64,000 nucleotides of DNA from Planctomycetales bacterium (GTDB lineage Bacteria; Planctomycetota; Planctomycetia; Planctomycetales; Planctomycetaceae), in assembly GCA_028285345.1 (NCBI GenBank), contig JANQPT010000051.1:62001-126000 (forward strand), read 5' to 3'. The notes beneath the pieces were generated by a model, which was not told where the DNA came from, did no database searches, and saw only the letters and a list, made by a program, of their open reading frames with translations. This document shows, in pieces, positions 1-9,454 of this stretch. The first letter of the stretch is position 1. Each line of letters begins with the position of its first letter. The position numbers were made by a program, and so were the translations under genes.

Positions 1-1
1 C

Positions 2-232
2 GACACCTACCCCGACAGCAACCGAAATCAAATGCCGCACCTGTTTCACGTGGCGACCGGCAAAGTGGTTCCGCTGGGTTATTTTCGTTCCGCACCGGAG
101 TATACGGGGGAGTGGCGGTGCGATACGCATCCCCGTTTCAGCCCGGACGGCACCAAGGTCGTCATTGATTCGCCTCACGGAGGACATGGTCGGCAGCTGC
201 ATTTGATCGACATCAGTGACATCGTGAATTGA
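2..232 (+). CDS. TolB/PD40-like beta-propeller protein, C-terminal fragment
   Basis: The frame is open from the left edge of the window, so only the last 76 residues are seen. The segment begins DTYPDSNRNQ and carries the blade motif PRFSPDG followed by a hydrophobic strand and IDSPHGG. This pattern of a propeller strand after a 'FSPDG' turn is typical of WD40-like PD40/TolB repeats, and the DTYP and GRQLHLIDI elements resemble oligogalacturonate lyase-like propeller proteins of planctomycetes. Substrate and localisation cannot be judged because the N-terminus is outside the window. A 163-base gap separates it from the next gene. Confidence 0.6.
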   Translation, partial: DTYPDSNRNQMPHLFHVATGKVVPLGYFRSAPEYTGEWRCDTHPRFSPDGTKVVIDSPHGGHGRQLHLIDISDIVN

Positions 233-395
233 CCCCATTTCCTATAGCGCTGCGGCCGACTCCAAGGCATTTGACACTTCCAACCGCACGCCGAGCGGGT
301 GCCGATGGCAAGTTGACGATCATGCCCGTTTCTGGAGATTACACCGGAGGCGCAGCCAATCTCCTTTCACCCGCCAGCCGTGTGAGTCAGAGCCT

Positions 396-1382
396 GTGAC
401 GGTTACGTTTGCGACTCTCGATTGGTACTACTTGGGCGCCGGCCTGCTGCTGGCAGTCTTTTGTATCGTCGTCGCCGTGCCGCTGTTGCTGGGATTGTTT
501 TACTCACACGAATTCCAGCGGCTGTTCGAGACGTCGCCTCCGTTGCAGGCCGATCAGGTCGAGCGCCCCGAGGACGACCGTCCTGTCGAGTTCGAATCCA
601 AGGGCGGCCGACGGCTCATCGGAAGCGTCTATCGCCATCGCGGGAGTCGGCGATCTGGTTTAATCGTTTTCTGCCATGAGTATACGGGAAGCCGCTGGCT
701 GTTTCAGAGTTATGTCGATTATCTGCGGAACGACGGATTCGACATCTTCACGTTCGACTTTTGCAATCACGGTGAAAGTCAATCCATCGAGGGTTATCTG
801 CCGTTGCAATGGGTCACCGATCATGAAGTCGCCGATGTCGCCGCTGCGGTGGACTATGTGATCGACCACAAAATCGCTGCGGTCGGAGAAATTGGAGTGT
901 TTGGCGTTTCTAAAGGAGGTTCCGCGGCGATCGTCGCTGCGGCGCGCGACACGCGGATTTCGGCCGTCGCGACCGACGGTGCGTTTCCGACGCATTCGGT
1001 CGTTTCTCAATACGTCAGGCGATGGATTGACGTTGTTGTGGCGTTTGGAAGCCTGTTGCGACTGCTTCCGAAATGGGTGCATCGCGGAATCACCCACATG
1101 GAACTCACCAAAATCGAATCCCGTCGCCGGTGCCGCTATCCACACGTGGAAACCAGCTTTCAGAAGTTGGCCGCGCGTCCACTGTTCTTGATTCACGGCA
1201 AACGCGACAACTACATTCGCGCCGAATTGATCGAAAGCCTATTCTCGGGCGACAAACAACCGGAAGAATTCTGGATCGTCCCCCAAGCGAAACACAATCA
1301 GAGCATTGAAGTCGCCCCGGACGAATACCAGTCCAAGGTGCGGACGTTTTTCCTAAAGCACCTCACCGACACAACCGTTTAA
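396..1382 (+). CDS. Membrane-anchored alpha/beta hydrolase
   Basis: A 328-residue protein with one N-terminal hydrophobic segment (about residues 13-36) followed by an alpha/beta-hydrolase fold of the S33/serine aminopeptidase-like type. The nucleophile elbow reads GVSKGG with Ser172; Asp271 in HGKRD and His300 in QAKHN complete a plausible catalytic triad. The oxyanion strand VFCHEYTGS precedes a cap region. The protein is probably held in the cytoplasmic membrane; the side it faces is not clear. The start is GTG at 396; no ATG gives a better N-terminus before the membrane segment. Substrate is unknown; esterase, lipase or peptidase activity are all possible. Confidence 0.8.
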   Translation: MTVTFATLDWYYLGAGLLLAVFCIVVAVPLLLGLFYSHEFQRLFETSPPLQADQVERPEDDRPVEFESKGGRRLIGSVYRHRGSRRSGLIVFCHEYTGSRWLFQSYVDYLRNDGFDIFTFDFCNHGESQSIEGYLPLQWVTDHEVADVAAAVDYVIDHKIAAVGEIGVFGVSKGGSAAIVAAARDTRISAVATDGAFPTHSVVSQYVRRWIDVVVAFGSLLRLLPKWVHRGITHMELTKIESRRRCRYPHVETSFQKLAARPLFLIHGKRDNYIRAELIESLFSGDKQPEEFWIVPQAKHNQSIEVAPDEYQSKVRTFFLKHLTDTTV

Positions 1383-1898
1383 GCTCGCCGGGCGTCTGTC
1401 AGACGACTTCGATACAAAGGTTCACTGCGCATCGCGGCTTTCGTTTGCGATTTGCGTCATGGCACCGTACCATGGAAATTCTGGGTCGGCACCCGGTCCG
1501 GCTGATCACACAAGCGTCTTGAACCTGATGGAGTTCAATCACAAAGGTGTGAGCTTGGTGATGTTTTGGGCCGCACGCCGTACTGGGTGACTGATTTTGG
1601 CCTCGCGGAGAATAGTTCGATCATGGCTGGAACTCTCTATTCGCCGCTGCGTTTTGGAGTATGTCTTGCCTGAAGAGGCAACCACGAGTTGACACTGTCC
1701 GCAGCGTCAATCTTCCGCTCGGTCCGGATTTCGAGTGGTGTCTCTCGATTTCAGAGAATCTCAGGTGGGAGTGCGGACTCAACCACTCCGATTCTCGCAC
1801 TTTGAATCGGGTGTTTGTGGGCTGCCCTTTCAACGGACCGCTTCACCGCACACTGTCGAGGCTGCACTGCACGCGTTGATGGGCAACCGGAAGAACTG
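1383..1898 (+). other. Intergenic region with degraded coding remnants
   Basis: There is no intact gene here. A short dyad lies just after the hydrolase stop (CGTCTG-T-CAGACG, 1393-1405). A fragment resembling the activation segment of a protein kinase is annotated separately at 1540-1666. The remaining short open frames have no recognisable similarity or good ribosome-binding sites. Confidence 0.5.
1540..1666 (+). pseudogene. Decayed Ser/Thr protein kinase fragment
   Basis: From 1560 the reading gives DVLGRTPYWVTDFGLAENSS, which matches the kinase pattern 'D..GRP.VTDFGLA' around the DFG metal-binding motif (DFG at 1593-1601); it continues as IMAGTLYS, resembling the GTPxYMAPE activation segment, and runs into a stop shortly after. 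Just upstream, in another frame, HKGV (1540-1551) resembles the start of the H-x-x-G-V-I-H-R-D catalytic loop, as if the HRDLKPxN part had been deleted with a frameshift. No complete kinase lobe is present. This is a pattern read by eye over a short stretch, so confidence is modest. Confidence 0.35.
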
Positions 1899-2918
1899 AT
1901 GTCGGCAGACTCACGCAAGACGATTGAGACATTCGTAGAAGACCAAGCGCGAGCGGATTCCGTGCCGCAGTCCGTCTGGCTGTTTCCAGGCCTTGGATCG
2001 CGGTTCGTTGGCATGGGAGCCGACCTCATCGGACGTTACGAGGCGGCTGATGAGCGAATCGCGACTGCCGAGCGCTTGCTAGGATACGACATCAGCGAAG
2101 TCTGTCTCTCCGGAAGCGGGCGAAAAGTTGTGCCGCAAACGGTGGAAGCGCAAGTGATCTATGTGATCAATTGCGCATACGCCGACGTGCTCTCCGGCTG
2201 TGGGCAGACACCCGTGGTCGTCTGTGGGCACAGTTTGGGAACTTGGGCGGCGGCTTATGCCGCCGGCGCGTTCAGCTTTGAAACGGGTTTGCAGTTGGTC
2301 ACCTCCGTCGAGGACTTACTGGAGGAGTTGATTCCCGGTGGCGAGCAGGCGATGGGCGTCGTCATCGGGCTCGACGAAGAGATTGTGGAATCGCTCTGTC
2401 GAAACGAATTTCACGTCTATCTGGCCAACCGTAATTCGCCCGGTCAGTCAGTTCTTGCCGGCAGTGCCGAAGGAGTCGATTCGGTACTCGCGCAAGCACT
2501 GCAGATGTCCGCCAAGAAAGCAAAACGACTGGCCGGCTCACGGGCCATGCATACTCCTCTCTTGCGCGACGTCGAGGAGGAACTGCGAAAGGTCCTGAGC
2601 ACAACAGATATCAGCGACACCCTGACGCCTGTCTGGGATTGTTACAACGCGCGTCCGCTGCATTCAGTCGACGACCTCCGTCAGTATCTCAGTGAATTCC
2701 TGTCGCGACCGGTTGAATGGTCAGAATCGATTCTCGCCCTGAGAGACCGGGGGCACACCAATTTCGTTGAGGTCGGCGCCGCCGCCGTCTTAACAGGAAT
2801 GCTGCCCTTTATTGACCACTCGCTCGCATGCGAAACCACGTCTGATTGGCTCATGCGGCATGAGCCGTCCACATCCACTCACTCGACACATTCAGCGGGA
2901 CCGATCAGCCGTTCATGA
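1899..2918 (+). CDS. FabD-like acyl carrier protein transacylase family protein
   Basis: A 339-residue acyltransferase-domain protein. The N-terminal loop FPGLGSRFVGMG corresponds to the oxyanion loop of malonyl-CoA:ACP transacylases, the nucleophile is Ser112 in GHSLGTW, and His218 in AMHTPLL is the partner histidine. The arginine that binds the malonate carboxylate in FabD (Arg117 of the E. coli enzyme, in the VEMRGK segment) aligns with Val137 here, so the acyl substrate may not be malonyl. The stop overlaps the iorA start by four bases (ATGA), so the three genes are translationally coupled; it may transfer an acyl group produced by the IorAB-type oxidoreductase. An upstream in-frame ATG at 1815 is possible but would add an unconvincing extension. 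Confidence 0.75.
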   Translation: MSADSRKTIETFVEDQARADSVPQSVWLFPGLGSRFVGMGADLIGRYEAADERIATAERLLGYDISEVCLSGSGRKVVPQTVEAQVIYVINCAYADVLSGCGQTPVVVCGHSLGTWAAAYAAGAFSFETGLQLVTSVEDLLEELIPGGEQAMGVVIGLDEEIVESLCRNEFHVYLANRNSPGQSVLAGSAEGVDSVLAQALQMSAKKAKRLAGSRAMHTPLLRDVEEELRKVLSTTDISDTLTPVWDCYNARPLHSVDDLRQYLSEFLSRPVEWSESILALRDRGHTNFVEVGAAAVLTGMLPFIDHSLACETTSDWLMRHEPSTSTHSTHSAGPISRS

Positions 2919-4720
2919 CGAACACTTCCAAACCTCTCTTGCTTTCGGGAAACCAAGCGGTCGCCCGCGGTGCTTACGAAAGCGGCGTTCGGGTTGCGAC
3001 CGGATATCCGGGAACTCCGGCCACCGAAATCGTCGAGTCCGCTGCGCTCTACGACTCGATGCAGGCGACTTGGTCCGTAAACGAAAAAGTCGCGCTCGAA
3101 ACCGCGCTGGGTGCCGCGTTTGCCGGAGTCCGCTCCATGGTCTCCATGAAACATGTCGGGCTGAATGTCGCCGCCGATCCGCTGTTCTCATCGTCTTACA
3201 CGGGGATTAACGCGGGAATGGTGGTCGTTGTGGGCGACGACCCGTCCGCACACAGCTCGCAGAATGAGCAAGACAGCCGGCACTTCGCCCGCGCCGCAAA
3301 ACTACCCATGTTGGAGCCGGCGGACAGCCAACAGGCGAAGGACTTTGTCGGCATCGCACTGGAAATGAGCGAGCGCTTCGATGTTCCCGTCATGCTGCGG
3401 CTGACCACACGCGTCTGCCATGCACAGAGCCGCGTGATCCTGGGAAGTCCCGATGCTTCACGCAATGGCGCGACCGGCTTCCGGCCCGATTTCGACAAGT
3501 ATGTGTTGTTGCCCCGCCAAGCAGTCGAGCGGCACGCGGTGATCGAAGATCGTCTGCTTGAGTTGGCGGAAGCGGCCGAGTCCATCGAAATCAACCATGC
3601 AGAATATCGTGACACGCAAATCGGAATCGTGACCTCCGGCATCTGCTACTCCTACGTCCGGGAAGTCTTTCCGGAGGCGTCGGTGCTGCGATTGGGAATG
3701 ACGTATCCCCTGCCGGAAAAGCAAATTCGCCAATTCGCGGAAAAGGTCGACCGGCTCGTCGTGATTGAGGAACTCGATTCGTTCCTTGAAGATCAGATTC
3801 GCGGAATGGGATTGGAGGCCGAAGGGAAGAACTGGGTGCCGCGCGTGGGGGAATTGACGCCCGAACGCCTCTTGGCAAGTTATGACGCCGGGACACCGCA
3901 GCCACTGGAAATCGGAAATCCAGAAATCCCCGGCCGCGCGCCGCGAATCTGTCCCGGCTGCCAATACCTCGGCATCTACTCGGTGATTGCGAAGCTTGAC
4001 GTGACCGTCGCCGGCGATATCGGGTGTTATACGCTCGGCTCCTTAGCACCTTGGCACGGCATCGACACGGTCGTCTGCATGGGGGCCAGCATCAGTACCG
4101 CTTTGGGAATGGAAAAGGCGCTCAAGAACAAAGCCCAAGGGCGCATCTTGGCCGTCATCGGCGACGGCACGTTGCTGCATTCGGGAATCCCGGCGCTGAT
4201 GGATATGGTCTATAACCGCGGCCATGCCACCGTGTTGATCCTCGACAATGCGACCACCGCCATGACCGGCCTGCAGGGGCATCCCGGAAACGGCGTCGGA
4301 CTGCAGGGACGATCCTCGCCGGGAATCGATTTTGAAAAACTCTGCGAAGCGGTCGGCATCGACTGGGTCGAAGTGGTCAATCCCTACGACTTGGAAGAGA
4401 CCGAAGAGACGCTCCGGTCAGCGCTCGACTACGCCGGCCCGTCCGTCGTGATTAGCCGGGCACCCTGCCTGCTCATCGAACGCAAACCGCCCATCCAGCA
4501 GGCATTCGTCGCCGCGGAAGAATGCACGGGATGCGGCGATTGTCTCGCGGTCGGTTGTATGGCGGTTGAGAAACAGATCGTCGAAGACGAATGGGTGGCG
4601 CGGATCAACGAAGACTTGTGCGTTGGCTGCACGTTGTGCGTCCAATCCTGCCCTGAAGGGGCGATCACACCACGTTCACTGGTCGAGACTCCCGACCTGA
4701 TCGAGTTACAGCCCTCATGA
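2915..4720 (+). CDS. iorA: Indolepyruvate ferredoxin oxidoreductase, alpha subunit
   Basis: A 601-residue thiamine-diphosphate and iron-sulfur subunit of a 2-oxoacid:ferredoxin oxidoreductase, which decarboxylates aryl (or other) 2-oxoacids to acyl-CoA and reduces ferredoxin in the cytoplasm. The N-terminal pyrimidine-binding domain starts SGNQAVARGA and has the GYPGTPATE motif. The ThDP motif is GDGT near residues 416-419, followed by LILDN. The C-terminus carries two 4Fe-4S sites: C537-x2-C-x2-C-x4-C and C569-x2-C-x2-C-x3-CP. Length and domain order match IorA. It overlaps both neighbours by ATGA. Substrate range (indolepyruvate, phenylpyruvate or other) cannot be read from the sequence. 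Confidence 0.93.
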   Translation: MTNTSKPLLLSGNQAVARGAYESGVRVATGYPGTPATEIVESAALYDSMQATWSVNEKVALETALGAAFAGVRSMVSMKHVGLNVAADPLFSSSYTGINAGMVVVVGDDPSAHSSQNEQDSRHFARAAKLPMLEPADSQQAKDFVGIALEMSERFDVPVMLRLTTRVCHAQSRVILGSPDASRNGATGFRPDFDKYVLLPRQAVERHAVIEDRLLELAEAAESIEINHAEYRDTQIGIVTSGICYSYVREVFPEASVLRLGMTYPLPEKQIRQFAEKVDRLVVIEELDSFLEDQIRGMGLEAEGKNWVPRVGELTPERLLASYDAGTPQPLEIGNPEIPGRAPRICPGCQYLGIYSVIAKLDVTVAGDIGCYTLGSLAPWHGIDTVVCMGASISTALGMEKALKNKAQGRILAVIGDGTLLHSGIPALMDMVYNRGHATVLILDNATTAMTGLQGHPGNGVGLQGRSSPGIDFEKLCEAVGIDWVEVVNPYDLEETEETLRSALDYAGPSVVISRAPCLLIERKPPIQQAFVAAEECTGCGDCLAVGCMAVEKQIVEDEWVARINEDLCVGCTLCVQSCPEGAITPRSLVETPDLIELQPS

Positions 4721-5328
4721 GTTCTCCAACGATTGCCACCGACTTCTCTGCAATGCTCACAGGCGTCGGCGGACAAGGCATCTTGCTGGCCGGTGACGTG
4801 TTGGCTGCCGTCGCCCTCGCCGCCGATTTGGATGTCAAAAAGAGCGAGATACGCGGATTGAGCCGTCGCTTTGGCAGCGTCTGGTGCCAAGTCCGTATCG
4901 GAGAGGAAGTCCACTCCCCCGTTCGCGGCGAGGGCGCACTCGACTTTATCGTCGCCCTGGAAATGCAAGAGGGATTGCGGCGGCTGCCCTATTTGCGCGA
5001 TGACGGGACGGCACTGATCAACCGTTTGTGGATCGACGGGCACGGCACGGCGCTCTCAGAACCGCCAGCGGACTTCGACGAATTTGCGTACCCCGCCTGC
5101 ATCTGGCTCGAAGGGACTTCGATCACCCGCACTGCCGACGAGCCGCGCAGTTTGAATTTTTTCATGCTCGGCGCACTCTCAGCACTACTGCCGTTTGAGG
5201 ACTCTTACTGGCACACCGCGATTGAGTCGACTGTGCAGCCCAAGTTCCTGCAGGCCAACGGCGAAATGTTTGCCGCCGGGCGGTCTCAACTGCTCAAGCG
5301 CAATGGCACTCCCCGCAAACCGAGATAG
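4717..5328 (+). CDS. iorB: Indolepyruvate ferredoxin oxidoreductase, beta subunit
   Basis: A 203-residue gamma-type catalytic subunit of 2-oxoacid:acceptor oxidoreductases. The GVGGQG motif (residues 16-21) and the following segment SEIRGLSRRFGSV match the CoA/acceptor-binding domain of IorB. It is the last gene of the acyltransferase-iorA-iorB operon, starting inside the iorA stop (ATGA). It pairs with IorA to form the active enzyme. The next gene is convergent and only 14 bases away, with no obvious hairpin between. Confidence 0.92.
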   Translation: MSSPTIATDFSAMLTGVGGQGILLAGDVLAAVALAADLDVKKSEIRGLSRRFGSVWCQVRIGEEVHSPVRGEGALDFIVALEMQEGLRRLPYLRDDGTALINRLWIDGHGTALSEPPADFDEFAYPACIWLEGTSITRTADEPRSLNFFMLGALSALLPFEDSYWHTAIESTVQPKFLQANGEMFAAGRSQLLKRNGTPRKPR

Positions 5329-5342
5329 TCCGTACGCACGCG

Positions 5343-8300
5343 CTACTTCAGCGACTGCAGATAAGCCATCAGGTCGCTCAACTCCGTGTTCGTCAGCGAA
5401 CGGTCCAGTCCTTGCGGCATGATCGACGTTTTGCTGGGGATCATCTCTTCAATCGACGTGCGCGGAATTCGCAGTTCGGTTCGCTGTGCGGTCACCAGCG
5501 ACACCGCATCGGCCGATTCCCGGCTGAGAATGCCCGCAAACATCTTGCCGCGATCCGTCACAATCGAATATGGCTGATACCCCCGGGCGAAACTTGCGCT
5601 GGGAAATACAACCGCTTCCAGCAGATCACGCCGCGTGCGTACCTGGCCGATCGTGGTCAAATCAGGGCCGACCTGTCCCCCTTCCCCCGCCACGCGGTGG
5701 CAGGCAAAACAGGCGGCTTTCGATCCAAAAAACACCTTGCGCCCCGCCTGCGCATCTCCTGCGGTGAGCGCCGATTCGAGACTCTTCATCCGCTGATCTT
5801 GCTCCGCCGACTGGGAAGCGAGACGTTCCACCAGCGGTTTGATCGCCTTCTGCACCGGTGCCGGATATCCCGCAAACGTCTCCTTCAATTGCGGCAATGT
5901 CAACACGTCGGCGCCGTCCGCCGCTGTGAGACTTGCCGCCAGCGCCAATCCTACCTGTTCGTTTTGCCCCGACTTGAACGCCGGCAGCAGTCCCGGCAAT
6001 TGGAGCGGTCCGACCTCCGGCAATTGTTTCGCCAACGCGAGCAACTGATCCGGCTGCAACTTCGCCCGGCCGAGTACGTCCGCCGCTGCCAACTGGTCGA
6101 GCGCCGCGACCTCGTCTTCGAACTGCGACAACAACAGGGCGAACGCCTCATCGGTCAACTGCGGCCGCCGCGCGATGATCGCTCCCAGGGCCGCGACACA
6201 AATCTCAGTCGGCGTTGACGAATTGCCACTCAGCATGGCGAGACGCTCATCAAACACGTCGCTGTCGTAGCGGCGAATTGCCTGCACAGTTGCTTTGACC
6301 GTTTGCGGATCGTTCGCATCCAGCAACCTGCCAAGCGGAGCCTTCCAAACGGCGGGCAGTTCCGGCATGTCGGAGTGGGCGATCACGTCGAGCAGTAGTA
6401 ATTTGGATTCGCCGCCGTTCTTGCTCGATGCCAACGTCTTCGCGATCAATTCTTGAATCTTCGGCTCCCGTACAAACGCCGACAGTGCGCCGCGAATCAT
6501 TGACTTCCGACGGCCGACTTCGGCGGGATCCGTCAGCCACTCTGCCAACAACTCCAAGATCTCGTCCGACCAACCGGGCCGCGTGGTGACGATCTCCAGT
6601 GCGGTCTGTAACAGCGCTCCGTCGTTGGTGTCCAACAGCGGCGTCACCATTTCCCGGGTCAGCTCACCCGATGCCATTTGATCGAGCGCAATCAGCGCGC
6701 CGCGTTGAACGAGCGGATTGTCCGACGCCAACCCCTTCACCGTTTCTTCCGGCGCATCAATTTCAATTAATGCATAGAGAATCGCGTGTTCCAACAAGCG
6801 GTCCGCGGGTTGCTGCAACGATTGTAATAACACTGATACGACGCGCGGCGAGCCAATTCGCCCCAGCGCTGTTGCCGCTTCACGGCGAACCGGGGGCTCG
6901 TCAGTCAGCACCAGCTGTCGCAGCCGGTCGAGAGAATCGACGTCATGAAGCGTGCCCAAGCTGCGGACAGCCGCGAGCCTGACGGTCAGCGCGCGATCGT
7001 CGAGCGCTTTGCGAATTCCCGCCCGCGATTGCTCCGAATCGATTCGCGACAAGGCCCACACTACGTTTCGCCGTGCCGCGTCCGATTTCTCAGCCAGACT
7101 CTTCTCCAGAGCGGGCACTGCCGAGTTGCCCACTGCCGCTAATGCGGCGATCGCCCGATCACGGACGGCAAACCGAGGATCGGATAGCAAGCTCGCCAAT
7201 TGTTTCGGCGACGCGTGCGCCCAATCGATCTTTCCGCCGCGCGGATCGTCGGCCGTCTCGCCCTCGGTCTTCCGGACCCGATAGATCGCGCCGTAGATAT
7301 TCGGTTTGGCGATTTTCGACAGCGGGCATCCGATCCGAAACCAGCCGCCCGTGTCGACCACCAACAAACTGCCATCAGCATCCTCCAGCACGTCGGTGGG
7401 ATGGAAATCGGAACTCGGCGACACCAAAAAATCCTCATCCCGGCTGGCAAACGTCGAACCGCTGCGCTCAATCGTCGTGCGAACGATCTTGTGCGTGTTG
7501 AACTGCGCAATGAAAATGTTGTTGCGGAAATCCGCTCCCAGGTGCCCGCCACGATAGCGCATCACTCCCGACGGCGCCACTTGCCCGAACAGGCTCAACG
7601 GCGGCAGCAAATCGCCGGTGCGGGGGAACTCGCGGAGTGCGTGGTGGTGCGGGTAGACCCCGCCGTACATCCAATGCACCAGCGCATCACGGCGGCGGGG
7701 ACGGCTCAAAAAAATCGCCACGGTTCCCAGCATCTCCCCTTCGGGTGTGAAGGTCACTTCGACCGGGTTGTCCATCCCCCCGCCGCAATAGACCTGTACG
7801 TCGCTGCCGTCGGGCTTGCAGGAAAAAATCCGCGCCGCCAGCCCTTTGCTGGTGACCGTTTTCCCTTCGCGGAATTCGTGGCCGTGCCGCCCGTCGCACC
7901 AATAGATCCGCCCGCAGGGACCCAGAAAACAGCCGTGCACGCTCGCCGCATTACCTGAAAAGCCGAAGGTGTCGACGATCACTTCCCGCTTGTCCGCTAC
8001 TCCGTCGTCGTCGGTGTCCTCGAGCCGCCAAATATTGGGCGGTGCCGCCACGTACAAGGCCCCGTCGTGCCACAGCGCGCCCATCGGCAGCGTCATCTTG
8101 TCGGCGAAGACCGTCCGGTTGTCGAACACGCCGTCCCCGTCGGTATCTTCAAGCATCAACACTGAGTTCGGCGTCTCCTTGACGAGATCGTCCGCCTTCA
8201 TATTTAGCCCGGCGCTCTCGGCAACGAACAGCCGTCCCCGGTCATCAAATCCCGCCATCATAGGATGCTTCACCAGCGGCGGGGCCGCGGCCAGTTCGAC

Positions 8301-8411
8301 CGTGAAGCCGTCGGGCACGTTGATCGGCGGCGGCTGAAACTCCGCCGCAGCAATTACCACGGGAAGTACGAGCCATGCCAGAAGAACCACAGTCAGGCGG
8401 AGTTGAGACAT
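5343..8411 (-). CDS. PVC-type membrane-bound dehydrogenase with HEAT repeats and haem-binding domain
   Basis: A 1022-residue secreted cytochrome-like protein. I chose the ATG at 8411 because it gives a clean signal peptide (hydrophobic core LTVVLLAWLVLPVV, then AAA); the frame stays open up to 8522. After the signal come a six-bladed propeller-like dehydrogenase domain (about 30-410), Arg/Ala/Leu-rich HEAT-like helical repeats (about 420-800), and a C-terminal cytochrome c domain with C901FAC904H905 and the late SIMPQGL that may supply the Met ligand. This architecture is a hallmark family of Planctomycetes and Verrucomicrobia; it is thought to oxidise sugars or alcohols in the periplasm, but the substrate is not known. 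It lies 146 bases downstream of the SDR gene, possibly in one unit. Confidence 0.9.
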   Translation of the reverse strand: MSQLRLTVVLLAWLVLPVVIAAAEFQPPPINVPDGFTVELAAAPPLVKHPMMAGFDDRGRLFVAESAGLNMKADDLVKETPNSVLMLEDTDGDGVFDNRTVFADKMTLPMGALWHDGALYVAAPPNIWRLEDTDDDGVADKREVIVDTFGFSGNAASVHGCFLGPCGRIYWCDGRHGHEFREGKTVTSKGLAARIFSCKPDGSDVQVYCGGGMDNPVEVTFTPEGEMLGTVAIFLSRPRRRDALVHWMYGGVYPHHHALREFPRTGDLLPPLSLFGQVAPSGVMRYRGGHLGADFRNNIFIAQFNTHKIVRTTIERSGSTFASRDEDFLVSPSSDFHPTDVLEDADGSLLVVDTGGWFRIGCPLSKIAKPNIYGAIYRVRKTEGETADDPRGGKIDWAHASPKQLASLLSDPRFAVRDRAIAALAAVGNSAVPALEKSLAEKSDAARRNVVWALSRIDSEQSRAGIRKALDDRALTVRLAAVRSLGTLHDVDSLDRLRQLVLTDEPPVRREAATALGRIGSPRVVSVLLQSLQQPADRLLEHAILYALIEIDAPEETVKGLASDNPLVQRGALIALDQMASGELTREMVTPLLDTNDGALLQTALEIVTTRPGWSDEILELLAEWLTDPAEVGRRKSMIRGALSAFVREPKIQELIAKTLASSKNGGESKLLLLDVIAHSDMPELPAVWKAPLGRLLDANDPQTVKATVQAIRRYDSDVFDERLAMLSGNSSTPTEICVAALGAIIARRPQLTDEAFALLLSQFEDEVAALDQLAAADVLGRAKLQPDQLLALAKQLPEVGPLQLPGLLPAFKSGQNEQVGLALAASLTAADGADVLTLPQLKETFAGYPAPVQKAIKPLVERLASQSAEQDQRMKSLESALTAGDAQAGRKVFFGSKAACFACHRVAGEGGQVGPDLTTIGQVRTRRDLLEAVVFPSASFARGYQPYSIVTDRGKMFAGILSRESADAVSLVTAQRTELRIPRTSIEEMIPSKTSIMPQGLDRSLTNTELSDLMAYLQSLK

Positions 8412-8557
8412 TGGTGAATATACAATCTGTCGGAGAGCATGTCGAAAAAACTGTTGAGTCGAGTCACCGAGATGCATCAGTCGGTTATTGAAACGAGTTG
8501 TTGACAATCGCGGAGAACTCAATCAGTCCGCACGCACTTCTCGGACCCTGGGCTGCG

Positions 8558-9343
8558 TCAGATCTCCATCGGCCACGAAATGCCCGCTGAGATGCCGCCG
8601 TCGACATACAGCGTCTGACCCGTCATGAATGCGGACGCCTGCGATGCCAGAAAAATCGCCGCTCCGGACATATCTTCTACTTCCGCCAAACGCTCCAGCG
8701 GCGTGTTTTCCCGGCCCCACTTTTGCATCTTGGGGTCGGACCACAGTTTGCGTGTCATGTCGGTCAGCGTGAAGCCGGGCGCCAGAGAATTGACGCGAAT
8801 GCCGTAACGCCCCCATTCCAGCGCGAGTCCCCGCGTCATCATCTTCATCCCCGCTTTGCTGATCGCATACGGCAACACCCCTTTGAGCGGGGCGTAGGTG
8901 TTCAGTGAGTCGATATTGATCTGCGCACCCGACTGCTGTTCGATCATCCGCTTGCCGACTTCGACCGACATCAAATATGCCCCTTTCAGATTGATGTCGA
9001 GGATAAAGTCGTATTCATCTGCGCTGAATTTTTCCGCCGCTTGGCGCTTGTTGACGCCGGCGACGTTGATCAGCGTGTCAATCCGCCCGAACTCCGCCGC
9101 CACAGTGTCGACACAGCAGCGTATCGATTCCTCGTCTGACACGTCGCAGACGATCGGTGTGACAGTAAAGTTCTCTTGCGAAAGCGTCTCCGCCGCCTGA
9201 GAGAGAGTTTCTTCTTGGCGTCCAGTGATGATCACTTTCGCGCCCCGACTGGAAAACGCGCCGGCTAATTCCAATCCGATTCCCCGACTGCCGCCGGAAA
9301 TCAGCACGGTCTGACCCGAGACGGAAAACAGTTCATCACTCAT
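8558..9343 (-). CDS. SDR family NAD(P)-dependent oxidoreductase
   Basis: A 261-residue classical short-chain dehydrogenase. The nucleotide-binding glycine motif is SGGSRGIG (residues 16-23), the NAG-like motif reads NVAG (93-96), and the catalytic residues are Ser146, Tyr159 and Lys163 in YAISK. The C-terminal strand RVNSLAPGF and the ending YVDGGISAG are typical of gluconate 5-dehydrogenase and 3-oxoacyl reductase-like SDRs. It acts in the cytoplasm on an unidentified alcohol or ketone. The start ATG at 9343 gives the standard length. It precedes the PVC-type dehydrogenase on the same strand, which fits a sugar or polyol pathway, but this is inference. Confidence 0.88.
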   Translation of the reverse strand: MSDELFSVSGQTVLISGGSRGIGLELAGAFSSRGAKVIITGRQEETLSQAAETLSQENFTVTPIVCDVSDEESIRCCVDTVAAEFGRIDTLINVAGVNKRQAAEKFSADEYDFILDINLKGAYLMSVEVGKRMIEQQSGAQINIDSLNTYAPLKGVLPYAISKAGMKMMTRGLALEWGRYGIRVNSLAPGFTLTDMTRKLWSDPKMQKWGRENTPLERLAEVEDMSGAAIFLASQASAFMTGQTLYVDGGISAGISWPMEI

Positions 9344-9454
9344 ACGACGTTCATCTCCATTGCCGCAGTTTTTATCGGAAGTTCATGATTCGTTACCGCC
9401 AGAATACCACAAGCCCGGTATCGAGAAAACGAATGCCGATGGCCCTGAGGGCGT

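Noticed and set aside
5412..6218. 268-residue plus-strand frame opposite the PVC-type gene
   Set aside because: Antisense shadow, high in Arg and Gln, no start context, while the minus frame encodes the haem domain.
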